Below the pieces are notes generated by a model, which saw nothing but the letters and a program-made list of their open reading frames with translations, made no database searches and had not been told where the DNA came from. From Carnobacterium sp. CP1 (GTDB lineage Bacteria > Bacillota > Bacilli > Lactobacillales > Carnobacteriaceae), in NCBI RefSeq assembly GCF_001483965.1, contig NZ_CP010796.1, positions 2,029,501-2,093,500 on the forward strand: a DNA stretch of 64,000 nt, in the 5' to 3' direction. Each line of letters opens with the position of its first letter. Positions within the stretch are counted from its first letter, which is position 1. The translations under genes and the position numbers were made by a program. Below are positions 9,575 to 18,766 of the stretch, piece after piece.

Positions 9575-9583
9575 CCATATACT
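9555..9583 (+). promoter_or_regulatory. Promoter of the 6-phosphogluconate dehydrogenase gene
   Basis: TTGCAA (9555-9560), a 17-base spacer and TATACT (9578-9583) lie about 30 bases before the start codon. Confidence 0.65.
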
Positions 9584-9613
9584 GAGACCATAAATATATA
9601 AGGAGTGGTGAAA

Positions 9614-10510
9614 TTGGATATTGGATTAATCGGATTAGGAAAAATGGGTTACAACTTAGCTTTAAACTTACAAAAAAATGGGCATCAGGTTGTGGGATAC
9701 GACAGCGTAGAAGAGGTTAGAAAACAAGCAGATGAAAACGGAATCAAAACCGCGGGGGATTTAAAAGAACTGGTTACGGGGTTCAAACAAACTAAAATTA
9801 TTTGGATCATGGTGCCAGCAGGAAAACCATTAGAAAATGTACTAAGCGAAGTCAATGAGTTACTAGAACCGAATGATATCATCATCGATGGAGGAAATTC
9901 ACACTACAAAGATTCTATCCGGCATGCTGAAGTATCCGCAGAAAAAGGCATCCATTTCTTAGATATGGGCACATCAGGCGGCACGAGCGGAGCGAATGCA
10001 GGTGCTTGTTTAATGGTTGGCGGCAACCCAGAAGCATTTGCGGTAATTGAACCAGTTTTAAAAGGCATTTGTGTGGAAGACGGGTATTTGTATACTGGGA
10101 AATCCGGCAGTGGACATTACTTGAAAATGGTACACAATGGGATTGAATACGGCATGATGCAAGCGATGGCAGAGGGATTTGAAGTCGTTGAGAAAAGTGA
10201 ATTCGAGTATGATTTGGCCGATGTGGCAAAAGTTTGGAATAATGGATCGGTTATTAGAAGCTGGTTAATGGAATTGGCCGAAAATGCGTTTCAAAAAGAC
10301 GCTCATCTTGATGAAATAAAAGGCATTATGCAATCTTCTGGTGAAGGTAAATGGACTGTAGAAGCGGCCTTGGAAGCAAAAGTTCCGACGCCTGTGATTG
10401 CACTCTCTCTAATGATGCGGTACCGATCATTAGAAGAAGATACGTTTACGGGAAAAGTAGTTGCAGCTCTTAGAAATGAGTTTGGCGGCCATGAGGTCAC
10501 GAAGAAGTAA
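9614..10510 (+). CDS. 6-phosphogluconate dehydrogenase, decarboxylating (short GntZ/YqeC type)
   Basis: The product of about 298 residues oxidises 6-phosphogluconate to ribulose 5-phosphate and CO2. It has an N-terminal Rossmann motif GLIGLGKMG, the substrate loop DMGTSGGTSGANAGACLMVGG split around residue 130, and the catalytic GSGHYLKMVHNGIEYGM (Lys and His-Asn). At about 300 residues it is the short bacterial form, not the 470-residue Gnd. GTG at 9605 and 9608 are possible starts, but AAGGAG is 8 bases before TTG at 9614, which I prefer. The RpiR gene upstream is its likely regulator. Confidence 0.88.
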   Translation: MDIGLIGLGKMGYNLALNLQKNGHQVVGYDSVEEVRKQADENGIKTAGDLKELVTGFKQTKIIWIMVPAGKPLENVLSEVNELLEPNDIIIDGGNSHYKDSIRHAEVSAEKGIHFLDMGTSGGTSGANAGACLMVGGNPEAFAVIEPVLKGICVEDGYLYTGKSGSGHYLKMVHNGIEYGMMQAMAEGFEVVEKSEFEYDLADVAKVWNNGSVIRSWLMELAENAFQKDAHLDEIKGIMQSSGEGKWTVEAALEAKVPTPVIALSLMMRYRSLEEDTFTGKVVAALRNEFGGHEVTKK

Positions 10511-10514
10511 ACTA

Positions 10515-10567
10515 AACCAAAAAGAGTCGCTATTTCGCTTTTTGAAATAATGACTCTTTTTGGTTTT
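10515..10567 (+). terminator. Intrinsic terminator
   Basis: AACCAAAAAGAGTC pairs with GACTCTTTTTGGTT, a 14-bp stem ending in T's, separating the dehydrogenase from the mannitol genes. Confidence 0.8.
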
Positions 10568-10636
10568 AAAAGCACATAGAATAAGTTTTTTTAAAACTTG
10601 TCAATTTTCTTTTGACAAGTTTGTATTCACTAACCA

Positions 10637-10660
10637 TTGAAAGCGGAAACAAACGCTTGT
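10637..10660 (+). promoter_or_regulatory. mtlA promoter with catabolite-repression (cre) site
   Basis: TGAAAGCGGAAACA (10638-10651) fits the relaxed cre consensus WTGNAANCGNWNNCW. It overlaps TTGAAA, which with a 17-base spacer and TAAGAT forms a plausible promoter. CcpA binding here would block initiation. A further palindrome, ACTTGTCAA/TTGACAAGT, lies just upstream at about 10596-10620. Confidence 0.55.
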
Positions 10661-10707
10661 AAGATAATACTATCAAAGAAATAAACGAATTTTGGGAGGA
10701 AAACAAA

Positions 10708-12183
10708 ATGGAAGCTGTAACGAGCAAAGAAAGAATAAAAGATAAAACGACCATCAAAGTCGGCGCCCAAAAAGTGGGTACATTTTTAAGCAATATGGTT
10801 ATTCCGAATATAGGTGCCTTTATAGCTTGGGGAATAGTCACTGCATTGTTCATTCCAAACGGGTATTTTCCAAGTGAGACGCTTGCTCAGTTAGTGACGC
10901 CGATGATTACTTATCTGCTGCCGTTGTTAATAGGGTATTCCGGCGGAAAGATGATTTCAGGACATCGCGGAGGCGTAGTAGGAGCAGTTGCTTCGATCGG
11001 TGTTATTGTTGGAACCGATGTGCCGATGTTTATTGGCGCAATGATTATGGGGCCATTCGGCGGTTGGGCTATTAAAAAGTTTGACGCTATTTTTCAACCT
11101 AAAATAAAAGCTGGATTTGAAATGTTGGTCAATAACTTTTCTAGTGGGATTATTGGATTTGTACTAGCAATCATAGGGTTTTTAGGAATTGGGCCAATCG
11201 TATCAATCATAATGGCTTTTTTAGGCAATGGTATCGAATTTATGATCGATGCAAATTTACTGCCATTAGTTAATATTTTTACTGAACCTGGAAAAGTTAT
11301 TTTTTTAAATAATGCAATCAATCACGGAATTTTAGGGCCGCTCGGCGTTGAACAGGCAGCTCAAACAGGAAAGTCAGTATTGTTTATTCTATCCGGAAAC
11401 CCTGGTCCTGGATTTGGAGTTTTACTAGCGTATATGTTGTTTGGTAAAGGAACAGCCAAAGCTTCTGCACCTGGTGCTGCGATCATCCAATTTATTGGCG
11501 GCATACATGAATTGTACTTCCCGTATGTATTAATGAAACCTTTAATGATTTTGGCAGTCATGGCTGGTGGAGTAGCAGGAACTTTAACGTTTACACTATT
11601 TGATACAGGTTTAGTTGCTACTGCGTCTCCGGGTTCTATTCTTTCCGTCATTGCTATGACGCCTAAAGGAGAATATTTGCAAATATTAGCCGGTGTTTTA
11701 GCGTCGATTATAGCGTCATTTGTTGTGGCGATGCTTATTTTAAAAGCAGACCGTTCTGAAAATGAAGATTTTGAAAGCAATGTAACTAAAATGCAAGGTA
11801 TGAAAGCTGAGTCAAAAGGCACAGTCATGAATTCAGTTTCTGAAGCTTCTGCTAGCGCAACAACTGAAACTGCAACCGTTGAAGCAGATATTTCTTCAGC
11901 AACCGTTAAACGAATTATTTTTGCTTGTGATGCAGGAATGGGTTCCAGTGCTATGGGCGCTTCGATTTTAAGAAATAAAGCTAAAAAAGCCGGATTGGAT
12001 ATACCGGTTACGAATTCGGCCATCAGTGATTTGGAAGATGAAAAAGAAACGTTGATTATCACACAAATAGAATTAAATGCCAGAGCGCGGCAAAAGACGC
12101 CAAGCGGAATACATGAAACCGTCGATAATTTTTTAAGCAGCCCTAAATACGATGAAGTTATTGAAAGCTTACTCCGTTCTTGA
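10708..12183 (+). CDS. mtlA: PTS mannitol-specific EIICB component
   Basis: The 491-residue membrane protein transports and phosphorylates mannitol. Residues about 25-350 form the EIIC channel, including the signature GGIHELYFPYVLMKP. A Ser/Thr/Ala-rich linker (about 375-400) leads to EIIB, whose phospho-cysteine lies in FACDAGMGSSAMGAS. As in many Firmicutes, EIIA is a separate protein (the gene at 14359). A good Shine-Dalgarno, GGGAGG, precedes the ATG. It heads an mtlA-mtlR-mtlF cluster with a cre-like promoter. Confidence 0.95.
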   Translation: MEAVTSKERIKDKTTIKVGAQKVGTFLSNMVIPNIGAFIAWGIVTALFIPNGYFPSETLAQLVTPMITYLLPLLIGYSGGKMISGHRGGVVGAVASIGVIVGTDVPMFIGAMIMGPFGGWAIKKFDAIFQPKIKAGFEMLVNNFSSGIIGFVLAIIGFLGIGPIVSIIMAFLGNGIEFMIDANLLPLVNIFTEPGKVIFLNNAINHGILGPLGVEQAAQTGKSVLFILSGNPGPGFGVLLAYMLFGKGTAKASAPGAAIIQFIGGIHELYFPYVLMKPLMILAVMAGGVAGTLTFTLFDTGLVATASPGSILSVIAMTPKGEYLQILAGVLASIIASFVVAMLILKADRSENEDFESNVTKMQGMKAESKGTVMNSVSEASASATTETATVEADISSATVKRIIFACDAGMGSSAMGASILRNKAKKAGLDIPVTNSAISDLEDEKETLIITQIELNARARQKTPSGIHETVDNFLSSPKYDEVIESLLRS

Positions 12184-12233
12184 TGATATAATAAAAGAGC
12201 AAGGAAAAAAGAGAGTAGGAACGAGGGTAAGAA

Positions 12234-14339
12234 ATGTATTTTTCAATTAGGGAAAAGCAGCTCTTAGAATTGCTTTTACTGAATAAAACAGGGATTTCGC
12301 TAGAAGTTTTGGCTAGAGAACTGGAAGTGAGCAGCCGAACCGTTTATCGCGAACTGGCCATAGCTGAAGATACGTTATCTCTTTATCAGGTTACACTGAC
12401 TAAAAAGTTAGGTGCCGGCTTTTATTTAAGCGGTGAAAGAGAAGAATTAAACCGATTAAAAAAAGACTTATTGAACACGGACCTGATCTTTGATTCGAAA
12501 GACCGGCAGAGTTACCTGATCTGCCAGTTGCTGTTGACAAAAGATAACGTTAAATTAATAGGGTTAGCACAAGACTTTAATGTTAGTCTAGGAACGATTA
12601 ATAATGATTTAACTAAAATAGCAGAAATTGTTGAAGAATTTCAAATGACTTTGCAGCGAGGGAAAGGCAAAGTTGTTTCCATCAAAAGTAATGAAGAATC
12701 GCTGCGACTGATCGTCAGCGGTATCATCACTAGTAAATTGAATGAATATGAATTTCTTAATCTTTTTCAAAAGGATTATAATGAAGAGTATTTTGAAAAA
12801 GTAAAGAAAACCAGAATGCCTTTTCTATCTTTTCTAACGTATCGTGACTTTAAAATAGCTGTGCAGGTCACATTTCGTATGAAGCAACATTTTTTTGAAG
12901 ATATATCAAATAGCGGGTTGATGCAATTCATTGTCATTTTAACCTTGATGATCATGCGTTTATCGGAAGATAATCAGTTAAAAGACATCCACTTTGAAAA
13001 AAAAGAAAATTCTGATCTTACTAAAGACATAACGGATTATGTGATCAAAGAAATTTCTCAAGAAACAGCGTTGGAATTTTCAATATCAGAACGAACTTTT
13101 TTAAAAAAAGCTGTAAACGGTGTGCGTTTTTTTCAAAAACAAGATTTGTTTTCGACAGATTACAACGTGGAACTAACTTACCAAGTTAAGCACTTTATTC
13201 GTTTAGTTGCAACAGAAGTTCAGTGGGACTTTAACAAAGACTATACGCTGTTTTCAGGCCTATTGACACATATGGAATCTTTACTGAATCGAACATTTCC
13301 GCCGGTTCTTCAAGTAGAAGACAGTCTGTACGGAACTATTCGTGAACGGTATCCGGAAATTTATAAAGGCGTAGTACTAGGATTAAAAAGTGTTTTTCCA
13401 AATGATTATTTTTCAGAAAATGATTATATTTATCTGATCATTCATTTTGCTTCTTCCTGGGAAAATTCCAAAAAAGTATACGGCTTAAAAGCAATGGTCA
13501 TTTGTTCCAGCGGAATCGGAACCTCAAGGATATTAGAAAACCGATTGCGCAAAAACTTTTCTGAATTGAAAGAAATAACCGTGGTTTCTCTTTCTGAAGT
13601 CAATGAACATAAACTAACAGACTTTGATTTTATCTTTTCAACCATTTTTTTGCCGCAATTTTCAGTCCGCTATCATCTGATCACGCCGATGCTTTTAAGC
13701 GAAGAAGTAGTGAAAATCAAAGGATTGATTGATGAATGCATCAATCAAAAGAAGCATTACACATTGACCAATTCGCTAAAAGAAATAAACGAACAGAGCA
13801 ATGAAGCACTGCCTACAGAAAAAACGCTGAAGGAAATACATCATTTATCGAAAACAGCATTAGGCATTTTAAATTATTTTTCAGTTGAGTCAGTTGATGG
13901 GAACCAGTCTTTAGAAGAAACGCTATTATGGATTTGTTGTCGGCTTCAAGAAATTGGGATTTTAACAGAAGCTGGTGACGTGCAGCAAAAGTTGATCGAA
14001 CGAGCAAACATTGCTCCAGTCGGAATACCGGGGTCTCAAATGGGCCTTTTCCATGTAAGAAATGCGAATGTTGCTTCCAGCTATTTTGGAATCTATCAAT
14101 TAGAAAAAGAGGTTCCGATCGTAGGAATTGATAGGAAAGATATGATTTTGAAACGGTTATTGATAATGGTTGCGCCTTACCCATTAAATGTAGTTGAACG
14201 TGATTTGTTAGGCTTGGTCAGCAGTATGATCATAGAAAATGACAGCACTACGGCCTTATTCGACAAGGGAACGGAAGAAGCGGTTCGACAGAAGATGGAA
14301 AAAGAATTTAAAGCATATGTGTTAAGAAAGTCTCATTAA
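12234..14339 (+). CDS. mtlR: PRD-containing transcriptional activator of the mannitol PTS
   Basis: The 701-residue regulator is of the MtlR/BglG group. In order it has an N-terminal HTH (GISLEVLARELEVSSRTVYRE), a second HTH, PRD1 (about 180-290), PRD2 (about 300-405, with LTHMESL and LIIHFA histidines), an EIIB-like domain with Cys in VICSSGIGTSR, and an EIIA-like domain with His in MGLFH. PTS proteins phosphorylate these domains to switch the activator. It lies between mtlA and mtlF, the usual order in lactic acid bacteria. Confidence 0.93.
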   Translation: MYFSIREKQLLELLLLNKTGISLEVLARELEVSSRTVYRELAIAEDTLSLYQVTLTKKLGAGFYLSGEREELNRLKKDLLNTDLIFDSKDRQSYLICQLLLTKDNVKLIGLAQDFNVSLGTINNDLTKIAEIVEEFQMTLQRGKGKVVSIKSNEESLRLIVSGIITSKLNEYEFLNLFQKDYNEEYFEKVKKTRMPFLSFLTYRDFKIAVQVTFRMKQHFFEDISNSGLMQFIVILTLMIMRLSEDNQLKDIHFEKKENSDLTKDITDYVIKEISQETALEFSISERTFLKKAVNGVRFFQKQDLFSTDYNVELTYQVKHFIRLVATEVQWDFNKDYTLFSGLLTHMESLLNRTFPPVLQVEDSLYGTIRERYPEIYKGVVLGLKSVFPNDYFSENDYIYLIIHFASSWENSKKVYGLKAMVICSSGIGTSRILENRLRKNFSELKEITVVSLSEVNEHKLTDFDFIFSTIFLPQFSVRYHLITPMLLSEEVVKIKGLIDECINQKKHYTLTNSLKEINEQSNEALPTEKTLKEIHHLSKTALGILNYFSVESVDGNQSLEETLLWICCRLQEIGILTEAGDVQQKLIERANIAPVGIPGSQMGLFHVRNANVASSYFGIYQLEKEVPIVGIDRKDMILKRLLIMVAPYPLNVVERDLLGLVSSMIIENDSTTALFDKGTEEAVRQKMEKEFKAYVLRKSH

Positions 14340-14358
14340 AGATAGAGGAGTGAACGAA

Positions 14359-14802
14359 ATGGCAACATTAACAAAAGAGTTGATAGAATTAGGAGCAACA
14401 GCCGAAACTAAAGAAGAGGCTATTCGTTTAGTAGGTAATTTATTGGTTGAAAGCGGAGCAGTAAATGCAGAATATGTTGAAAGCATGCTGGAAAGAGAAC
14501 AGACCGTATCTACTTATATGGGGAATTTTATCGCTATTCCTCATGGTACCGATGCTTCAAAAAAAGACATTTATGAAACAGCGATTTCGGTAGCGACTTT
14601 TCCAAAAGGAATTGATTTTAGTGAAACAAGCGATGAAAACAAAGTCTTTGTTTTATTTGGAATCGCTGGAAAAGGCGACGAGCACTTAGATTTGTTGTCA
14701 TCCATTGCTATCTTTTGTTCAGAAATCGAAAATGTACAAAAATTGATTGAAGCCGCTACACCAGAAGAAGTTATTGAATTATTGAAAACGGCAAATGAAT
14801 AA
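14359..14802 (+). CDS. mtlF: PTS mannitol-specific EIIA component
   Basis: The 147-residue soluble EIIA passes phosphate from HPr to MtlA. The active histidine is in NFIAIPHGTD. GAGGAG is 8 bases before the ATG at 14359; an in-frame GTG at 14350 is too close to that site. Only 19 bases separate it from mtlR. A terminator follows at once, so mannitol-1-phosphate dehydrogenase (mtlD), normally next, is absent here. Confidence 0.94.
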   Translation: MATLTKELIELGATAETKEEAIRLVGNLLVESGAVNAEYVESMLEREQTVSTYMGNFIAIPHGTDASKKDIYETAISVATFPKGIDFSETSDENKVFVLFGIAGKGDEHLDLLSSIAIFCSEIENVQKLIEAATPEEVIELLKTANE

Positions 14803-14818
14803 GAGTTAATGAGAAAAC

Positions 14819-14856
14819 AAAAAGGAATCTATCACTATGATAGGTTCCTTTTTTTA
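14819..14856 (+). terminator. Terminator of the mtl operon
   Basis: AAAGGAATCTATCA pairs with TGATAGGTTCCTTT around CTAT, followed by a run of T. Confidence 0.88.
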
Positions 14857-14985
14857 TGGCTATAAAAGCAATAGGTTTTAATGCAAATGGTCGGCACATT
14901 TGTTAAGATAGAAGGATGAAATCAGTTAGAAAAAACATTAAAAAGTAGTTTAAAGGTGTTGGATAGAAAAGGGGTTATTTTTGTA

Positions 14986-15735
14986 ATGAGTGTCACGCTT
15001 ATTTTATTAGTAGTAGGAATTGTTTTCCTCGGTGCATTGATGCGGGCAGTTTTTGGTTTTGGAGATTCCATTATTAGTATGCCTTTGCTGGCGTTGCTGC
15101 CAATCAGTTTGGCTACATCCATTTCATTAATTGGTTTAGGCGGATTTACTGTTGCTGTATTAACGGTTTTTTCAGGATGGAAAGATGTTGACCGGCCAGT
15201 CTTAGGCCGGCTTTCCATTTCTACGTTATTCGGTATACCTGTTGGTTTGCTGTTGGTCAAGTTTGCACCTAATGCAGTGATCACTTATGGGTTAGGAATT
15301 TTTCTGATTGTTTATGGCATCTACTCGTTGATCAAACCGAAATTGCTTCAATCAAAACCACGTTTATGGTTAAATAAACCTGCCTGGTCATTGCCATTTG
15401 GTTTTGCAGCTGGGATGTTCGGGAGTGCTTATAATATGAACGGCGTACCCATTGTTATTTATGGTACGATGCGCGATTGGAAACCAGCAGTTTTTAGAGG
15501 GACGCTGCAAGCCCATTTTCTGGTTTCGAGTTCGTTGATCATTATCGGTCAGTTTATGGGAGGATTTTGGTCTAAAGAGTTATTTGTTTTATATGTTTTT
15601 TCATTGCCGGCGATTGGTTTAGCCATCTTGCTGGGAACCTTTATCCATGGGCGGATCCCAAGTTATAAATTTGAGCGTTATGTCTTTATCGTTGTTATCC
15701 TATTAGGTATTATGTTATTGATCAATCCAGCTTAA
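14986..15735 (+). CDS. TauE/SafE (TSUP) family permease
   Basis: The protein of about 249 residues has some eight hydrophobic segments. The N-terminal RAVFGFGDSIISMPLLA and the second-half repeat GFAAGMFGSAYNMNGVPIVIYG are the two halves of the TSUP sulfite/sulfonate exporter family. Substrate (sulfite, sulfoacetate or another anion) is not deducible. The frame is open from a GTG at 14956; I use ATG 14986, preceded by AAGGGG at a long spacing, so the start is uncertain. It appears to be monocistronic. Confidence 0.82.
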   Translation: MSVTLILLVVGIVFLGALMRAVFGFGDSIISMPLLALLPISLATSISLIGLGGFTVAVLTVFSGWKDVDRPVLGRLSISTLFGIPVGLLLVKFAPNAVITYGLGIFLIVYGIYSLIKPKLLQSKPRLWLNKPAWSLPFGFAAGMFGSAYNMNGVPIVIYGTMRDWKPAVFRGTLQAHFLVSSSLIIIGQFMGGFWSKELFVLYVFSLPAIGLAILLGTFIHGRIPSYKFERYVFIVVILLGIMLLINPA

Positions 15736-15764
15736 ACAGTATCTTTTGATCAAATGACAATAAG

Positions 15765-15806
15765 AAAAAAACCATCGCATTCAGTTTAATGAATGCGATG
15801 GTTTTT
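15765..15806. terminator. Bidirectional terminator
   Basis: AAAAACCATCGCATTCA pairs with TGAATGCGATGGTTTTT between the convergent TSUP and RNR genes. Confidence 0.9.
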
Positions 15807-15814
15807 CAGTTCTC

Positions 15815-18349
15815 TTATAGACCACATTTTAATTGAGCGTTGCAATTGGTACAAGTGTTGCAGCCGCCTAAATCTTCAACCGTTCCTTGCCGGCAGATTG
15901 GGCAAGTATCGCCAACTTCATTGCCAAAAACAGCTTCTTGGGTAGGTGCAGCGACGTGTACTGTTTTTTCAGTTTGAACAGCATCTTCTTCCCAGTTGTT
16001 TTCTTCAGCTTTTAACGTTAATACTTGCGAGTCGCGACTGCCGTCCACATAAACTGTGCCGCCTTTAGCACCGCCTTTGTATAAACGTTCGTAAATACTT
16101 TGGACTTGTTCGACACTATAGCCGCGAGGTGCATTGACAGTTTTAGAAATCGAACTGTCTACCCACCGTTGGATAACACATTGTACGTCGACGTGTGCTT
16201 CAGGTGCCAAACTCATAGCTGAGACAAATTGACTCGGCAGGTTGTCTGGATCCGCTTCTGGATGACGGCTTAAGTAATCTTGAACAATAGCCGCTTTGAC
16301 TTCAATAAACTTGCCTAAACGTCCACTTCTGAAATAACTGAAAGAGAAGTAAGGCTCCAAACCAGTTGACACTCCAACCATCGTACCAGTTGAACCTGTT
16401 GGAGCAACCGTCAGCAAGTGAGAGTTGCGAATACCATAGGTCAAAATATCTTGACGGATGTGTTCTGGCATTTGCTTCATGTATCCAGTATTGATGAAGT
16501 TTTTGCGCAATTGAGCTGTTTCTTCCTCTGTTTTACCAATCAAGAACGGAAAGCTGCCTTTTTCTTTAGCTAATTCAATGGATGTTTCATAAGCGGTGAC
16601 AGCAATAGCTTCAAATACTTGATCGACCAACTCGTTCCCCTCAGGAGAACCGTATTCTTTACCAGCGTAGATGAGCAAATCAGCTAATCCCATAATGCCA
16701 AGGCCCACTCGGCGCTCGCCTAATGCTTGCTTTTCGTTGTCTTCTAAAAAGTAAGGTGTAGCATCAATAACGTTATCTTGCATCCGCACACCGGTTTTAA
16801 CAGTTTGTTTTAGTTTAGCAAAGTCGATCGTTTCGCTATCTTTATTAACCATTTCAGCTAAATTGATAGCAGCTAAGTTACAAACGGAATAAGGAGCAAG
16901 GGGTTGTTCGCCACAAGGGTTTGTTGCGACCACTTTTTGTCCATAAGCAGCTGCATTCGTCATTTTATTGGCATTATCGATAAAGAAAATACCAGGTTCA
17001 GCAGAATAAGTTGCACAAATATTGATCAGTTTCCAGAGTTCCCGAGCTTTAATGGTTCGATAAGTCCGAACCGCATGTCCACTGGCTTCCCATTCGCGAA
17101 CATCGCCAACTTCTGTCCAATGAGCGTCGTAATAAGCCATTTCAGCTTCATTGTAGGATTCAACAGCTGGGAAACGCAAAGCGTAATCTTCATCATTTTC
17201 AACAGCTTGCATAAAGTCATCCGTTAAACAAATCGAAATATTGGCACCAGTCAAGAAATCGGGGTGATGAACTCCATATGTTCCGCCGGTTCTCACTTTA
17301 TCTTCAACTTCTTTTAAGGTAGCTTGGTCAAATCCGCCAGTACCCGGGATGTGTTTGTAATTTAAGATGTTTTGGTACATCGCTGCTTCACGTTCCGTGA
17401 AAGGCGTGAATTTTAATTTTTCAGAAGCCATTTTTTTAATTTGTGCATCTTCTGTATTTTCAATCAAATAGCGGAGGATCCGCGGGTTTTGCATTTTAGA
17501 AATAATGAATTCAATAATATCAGGATGCCAATCAGTCAACATGATCATTTGAGCACCACGTCGGCTGCCGCCTTGTTCAACTAAATGAGTTAATTGAGCA
17601 ATGTCATCTAACCATGAAACCGACCCTGATGACTTGCCATTCACACCGCGAACCAATGCATTACGCGGACGTAAGGTAGAACCATTCGTGCCGACTCCGC
17701 CGCCGCGACTCATGATTTCCATAATTTTTTTACGGTGATCTGAAATTCCGCCGCGTGAATCAGGAACAAAAGGCATAACGTAACAATTGAAATAGGTTAC
17801 TTCAGTATCCGAACCAGCACCGTATAAAACGCGTCCAGCAGGAATAAAGTTTAACTGCACTAATTCATTGTAAAAGAGTTGGTAAGACGCTTCACGCTGT
17901 TCAGCCGTTTTTTCGACTGCAGACAATCCTGTTGCATTGCGTTTCGCGATTTGCTCGTAATAGATTTCTAATGGTTTTTCGATAGCGTCTAAATTACATG
18001 TAACGATACCCGTTTCTTGTGCCGCCGAATCTTCAATAACGCCGCGGTATTCTTCTTCAACCAAAACTTGAGCGGTATGCTGCTCATGGTCGATGTGAGT
18101 CACGAAGCCAGTGCCGCGAGTTGGATAGCTGGGATCCGGTTTGACCGTTAAAATAACCAAGTCTCCCACGGATAGAGTCACTTTAGATGTATCTTTAAAA
18201 GCGTAGCGATCCAACATCACAAGACGCGAGACGCCTTTATGGGTCAGCTTCATTTCCGCTGTAATCGGATGAACTTGAGGAAAAGCCTGAATATCCTCAT
18301 TCAATTTTTTTATATTTACTGTTGCATCGGTAGTTACGTTCATCACCAT
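15815..18349 (-). CDS. nrdJ: Adenosylcobalamin-dependent (class II) ribonucleotide reductase
   Basis: The 844-residue enzyme reduces ribonucleotides to deoxyribonucleotides with vitamin B12 coenzyme. The radical-enzyme core shows RGGGVGTNGSTLRPRNA, NPCGEQPLAPYSVCN and the loop PTGSTGTMVGVSTG. The C-terminal tail CPICRQGTVEDLGGCNTC resembles the zinc-binding tail of class II enzymes. AAGGAG lies 8 bases before ATG 18349; the frame extends to a GTG at 18358 that overlaps that site. Two NrdR boxes 31 bp apart lie upstream. A B12-dependent RNR implies cobalamin uptake or synthesis elsewhere. Confidence 0.94.
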   Translation of the reverse strand: MVMNVTTDATVNIKKLNEDIQAFPQVHPITAEMKLTHKGVSRLVMLDRYAFKDTSKVTLSVGDLVILTVKPDPSYPTRGTGFVTHIDHEQHTAQVLVEEEYRGVIEDSAAQETGIVTCNLDAIEKPLEIYYEQIAKRNATGLSAVEKTAEQREASYQLFYNELVQLNFIPAGRVLYGAGSDTEVTYFNCYVMPFVPDSRGGISDHRKKIMEIMSRGGGVGTNGSTLRPRNALVRGVNGKSSGSVSWLDDIAQLTHLVEQGGSRRGAQMIMLTDWHPDIIEFIISKMQNPRILRYLIENTEDAQIKKMASEKLKFTPFTEREAAMYQNILNYKHIPGTGGFDQATLKEVEDKVRTGGTYGVHHPDFLTGANISICLTDDFMQAVENDEDYALRFPAVESYNEAEMAYYDAHWTEVGDVREWEASGHAVRTYRTIKARELWKLINICATYSAEPGIFFIDNANKMTNAAAYGQKVVATNPCGEQPLAPYSVCNLAAINLAEMVNKDSETIDFAKLKQTVKTGVRMQDNVIDATPYFLEDNEKQALGERRVGLGIMGLADLLIYAGKEYGSPEGNELVDQVFEAIAVTAYETSIELAKEKGSFPFLIGKTEEETAQLRKNFINTGYMKQMPEHIRQDILTYGIRNSHLLTVAPTGSTGTMVGVSTGLEPYFSFSYFRSGRLGKFIEVKAAIVQDYLSRHPEADPDNLPSQFVSAMSLAPEAHVDVQCVIQRWVDSSISKTVNAPRGYSVEQVQSIYERLYKGGAKGGTVYVDGSRDSQVLTLKAEENNWEEDAVQTEKTVHVAAPTQEAVFGNEVGDTCPICRQGTVEDLGGCNTCTNCNAQLKCGL

Positions 18350-18414
18350 ATCAATCACTCCTTGTATTAGTTAAGCTCTTAATAAGTATGTATAGTAAGG
18401 TTAATCACCTTTTT

Positions 18415-18461
18415 ATACCATATAGTGTTGCTCTGTTTTTATTGTACACCATATATAGTGT
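18415..18461 (-). promoter_or_regulatory. NrdR box pair in front of nrdJ
   Basis: ACACCATATATAGTGT (18446-18461) matches the NrdR-box consensus ACACWATATATWGTGT at all but one position. A weaker copy, ATACCATATAGTGTTG, starts at 18415, exactly 31 bases away, the helical-phase spacing usual for NrdR. The weaker box overlaps a TGGTATAAA extended -10 on the minus strand, so bound NrdR would repress nrdJ. Confidence 0.8.
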
Positions 18462-18686
18462 TAAATCACTATTGAAGTTCTAAGGAAGTTATGTTTTATT
18501 TGTGAAATGTTGAGACATCAATCATTCCGGTCTTGAAGAAATTTTAATTGAGTTTGAATGCTTTTATTGTCAGCACTCCTTTGCTTGTTGGTTAACTTCA
18601 CCTCACAGTAATCGTATTATTTTTGGCTTTAGTGTATTTTTTTCAGTTGGCCTGCTATTTGTGCAGAATTAATCCAATGCGTTAAA

Positions 18687-18731
18687 ACACAACATATTGT
18701 GTCTTGTTTTAAATTATTCGGCATATGGTGT
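18687..18731 (+). promoter_or_regulatory. Second NrdR box pair, before the deoxynucleoside kinase operon
   Basis: ACACAACATATTGTGT (18687-18702) is a near-perfect NrdR box. ATTCGGCATATGGTGT (18716-18731) is a degenerate partner 29 bases downstream. A promoter, TTGAAA-16-TATCAT (about 18739-18766), follows directly. This places nucleoside salvage under the same deoxynucleotide-sensing repressor as nrdJ. Confidence 0.65.
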
Positions 18732-18766
18732 GATTTTTTATTGAAAAAACAAAAAAACAGTGTATC

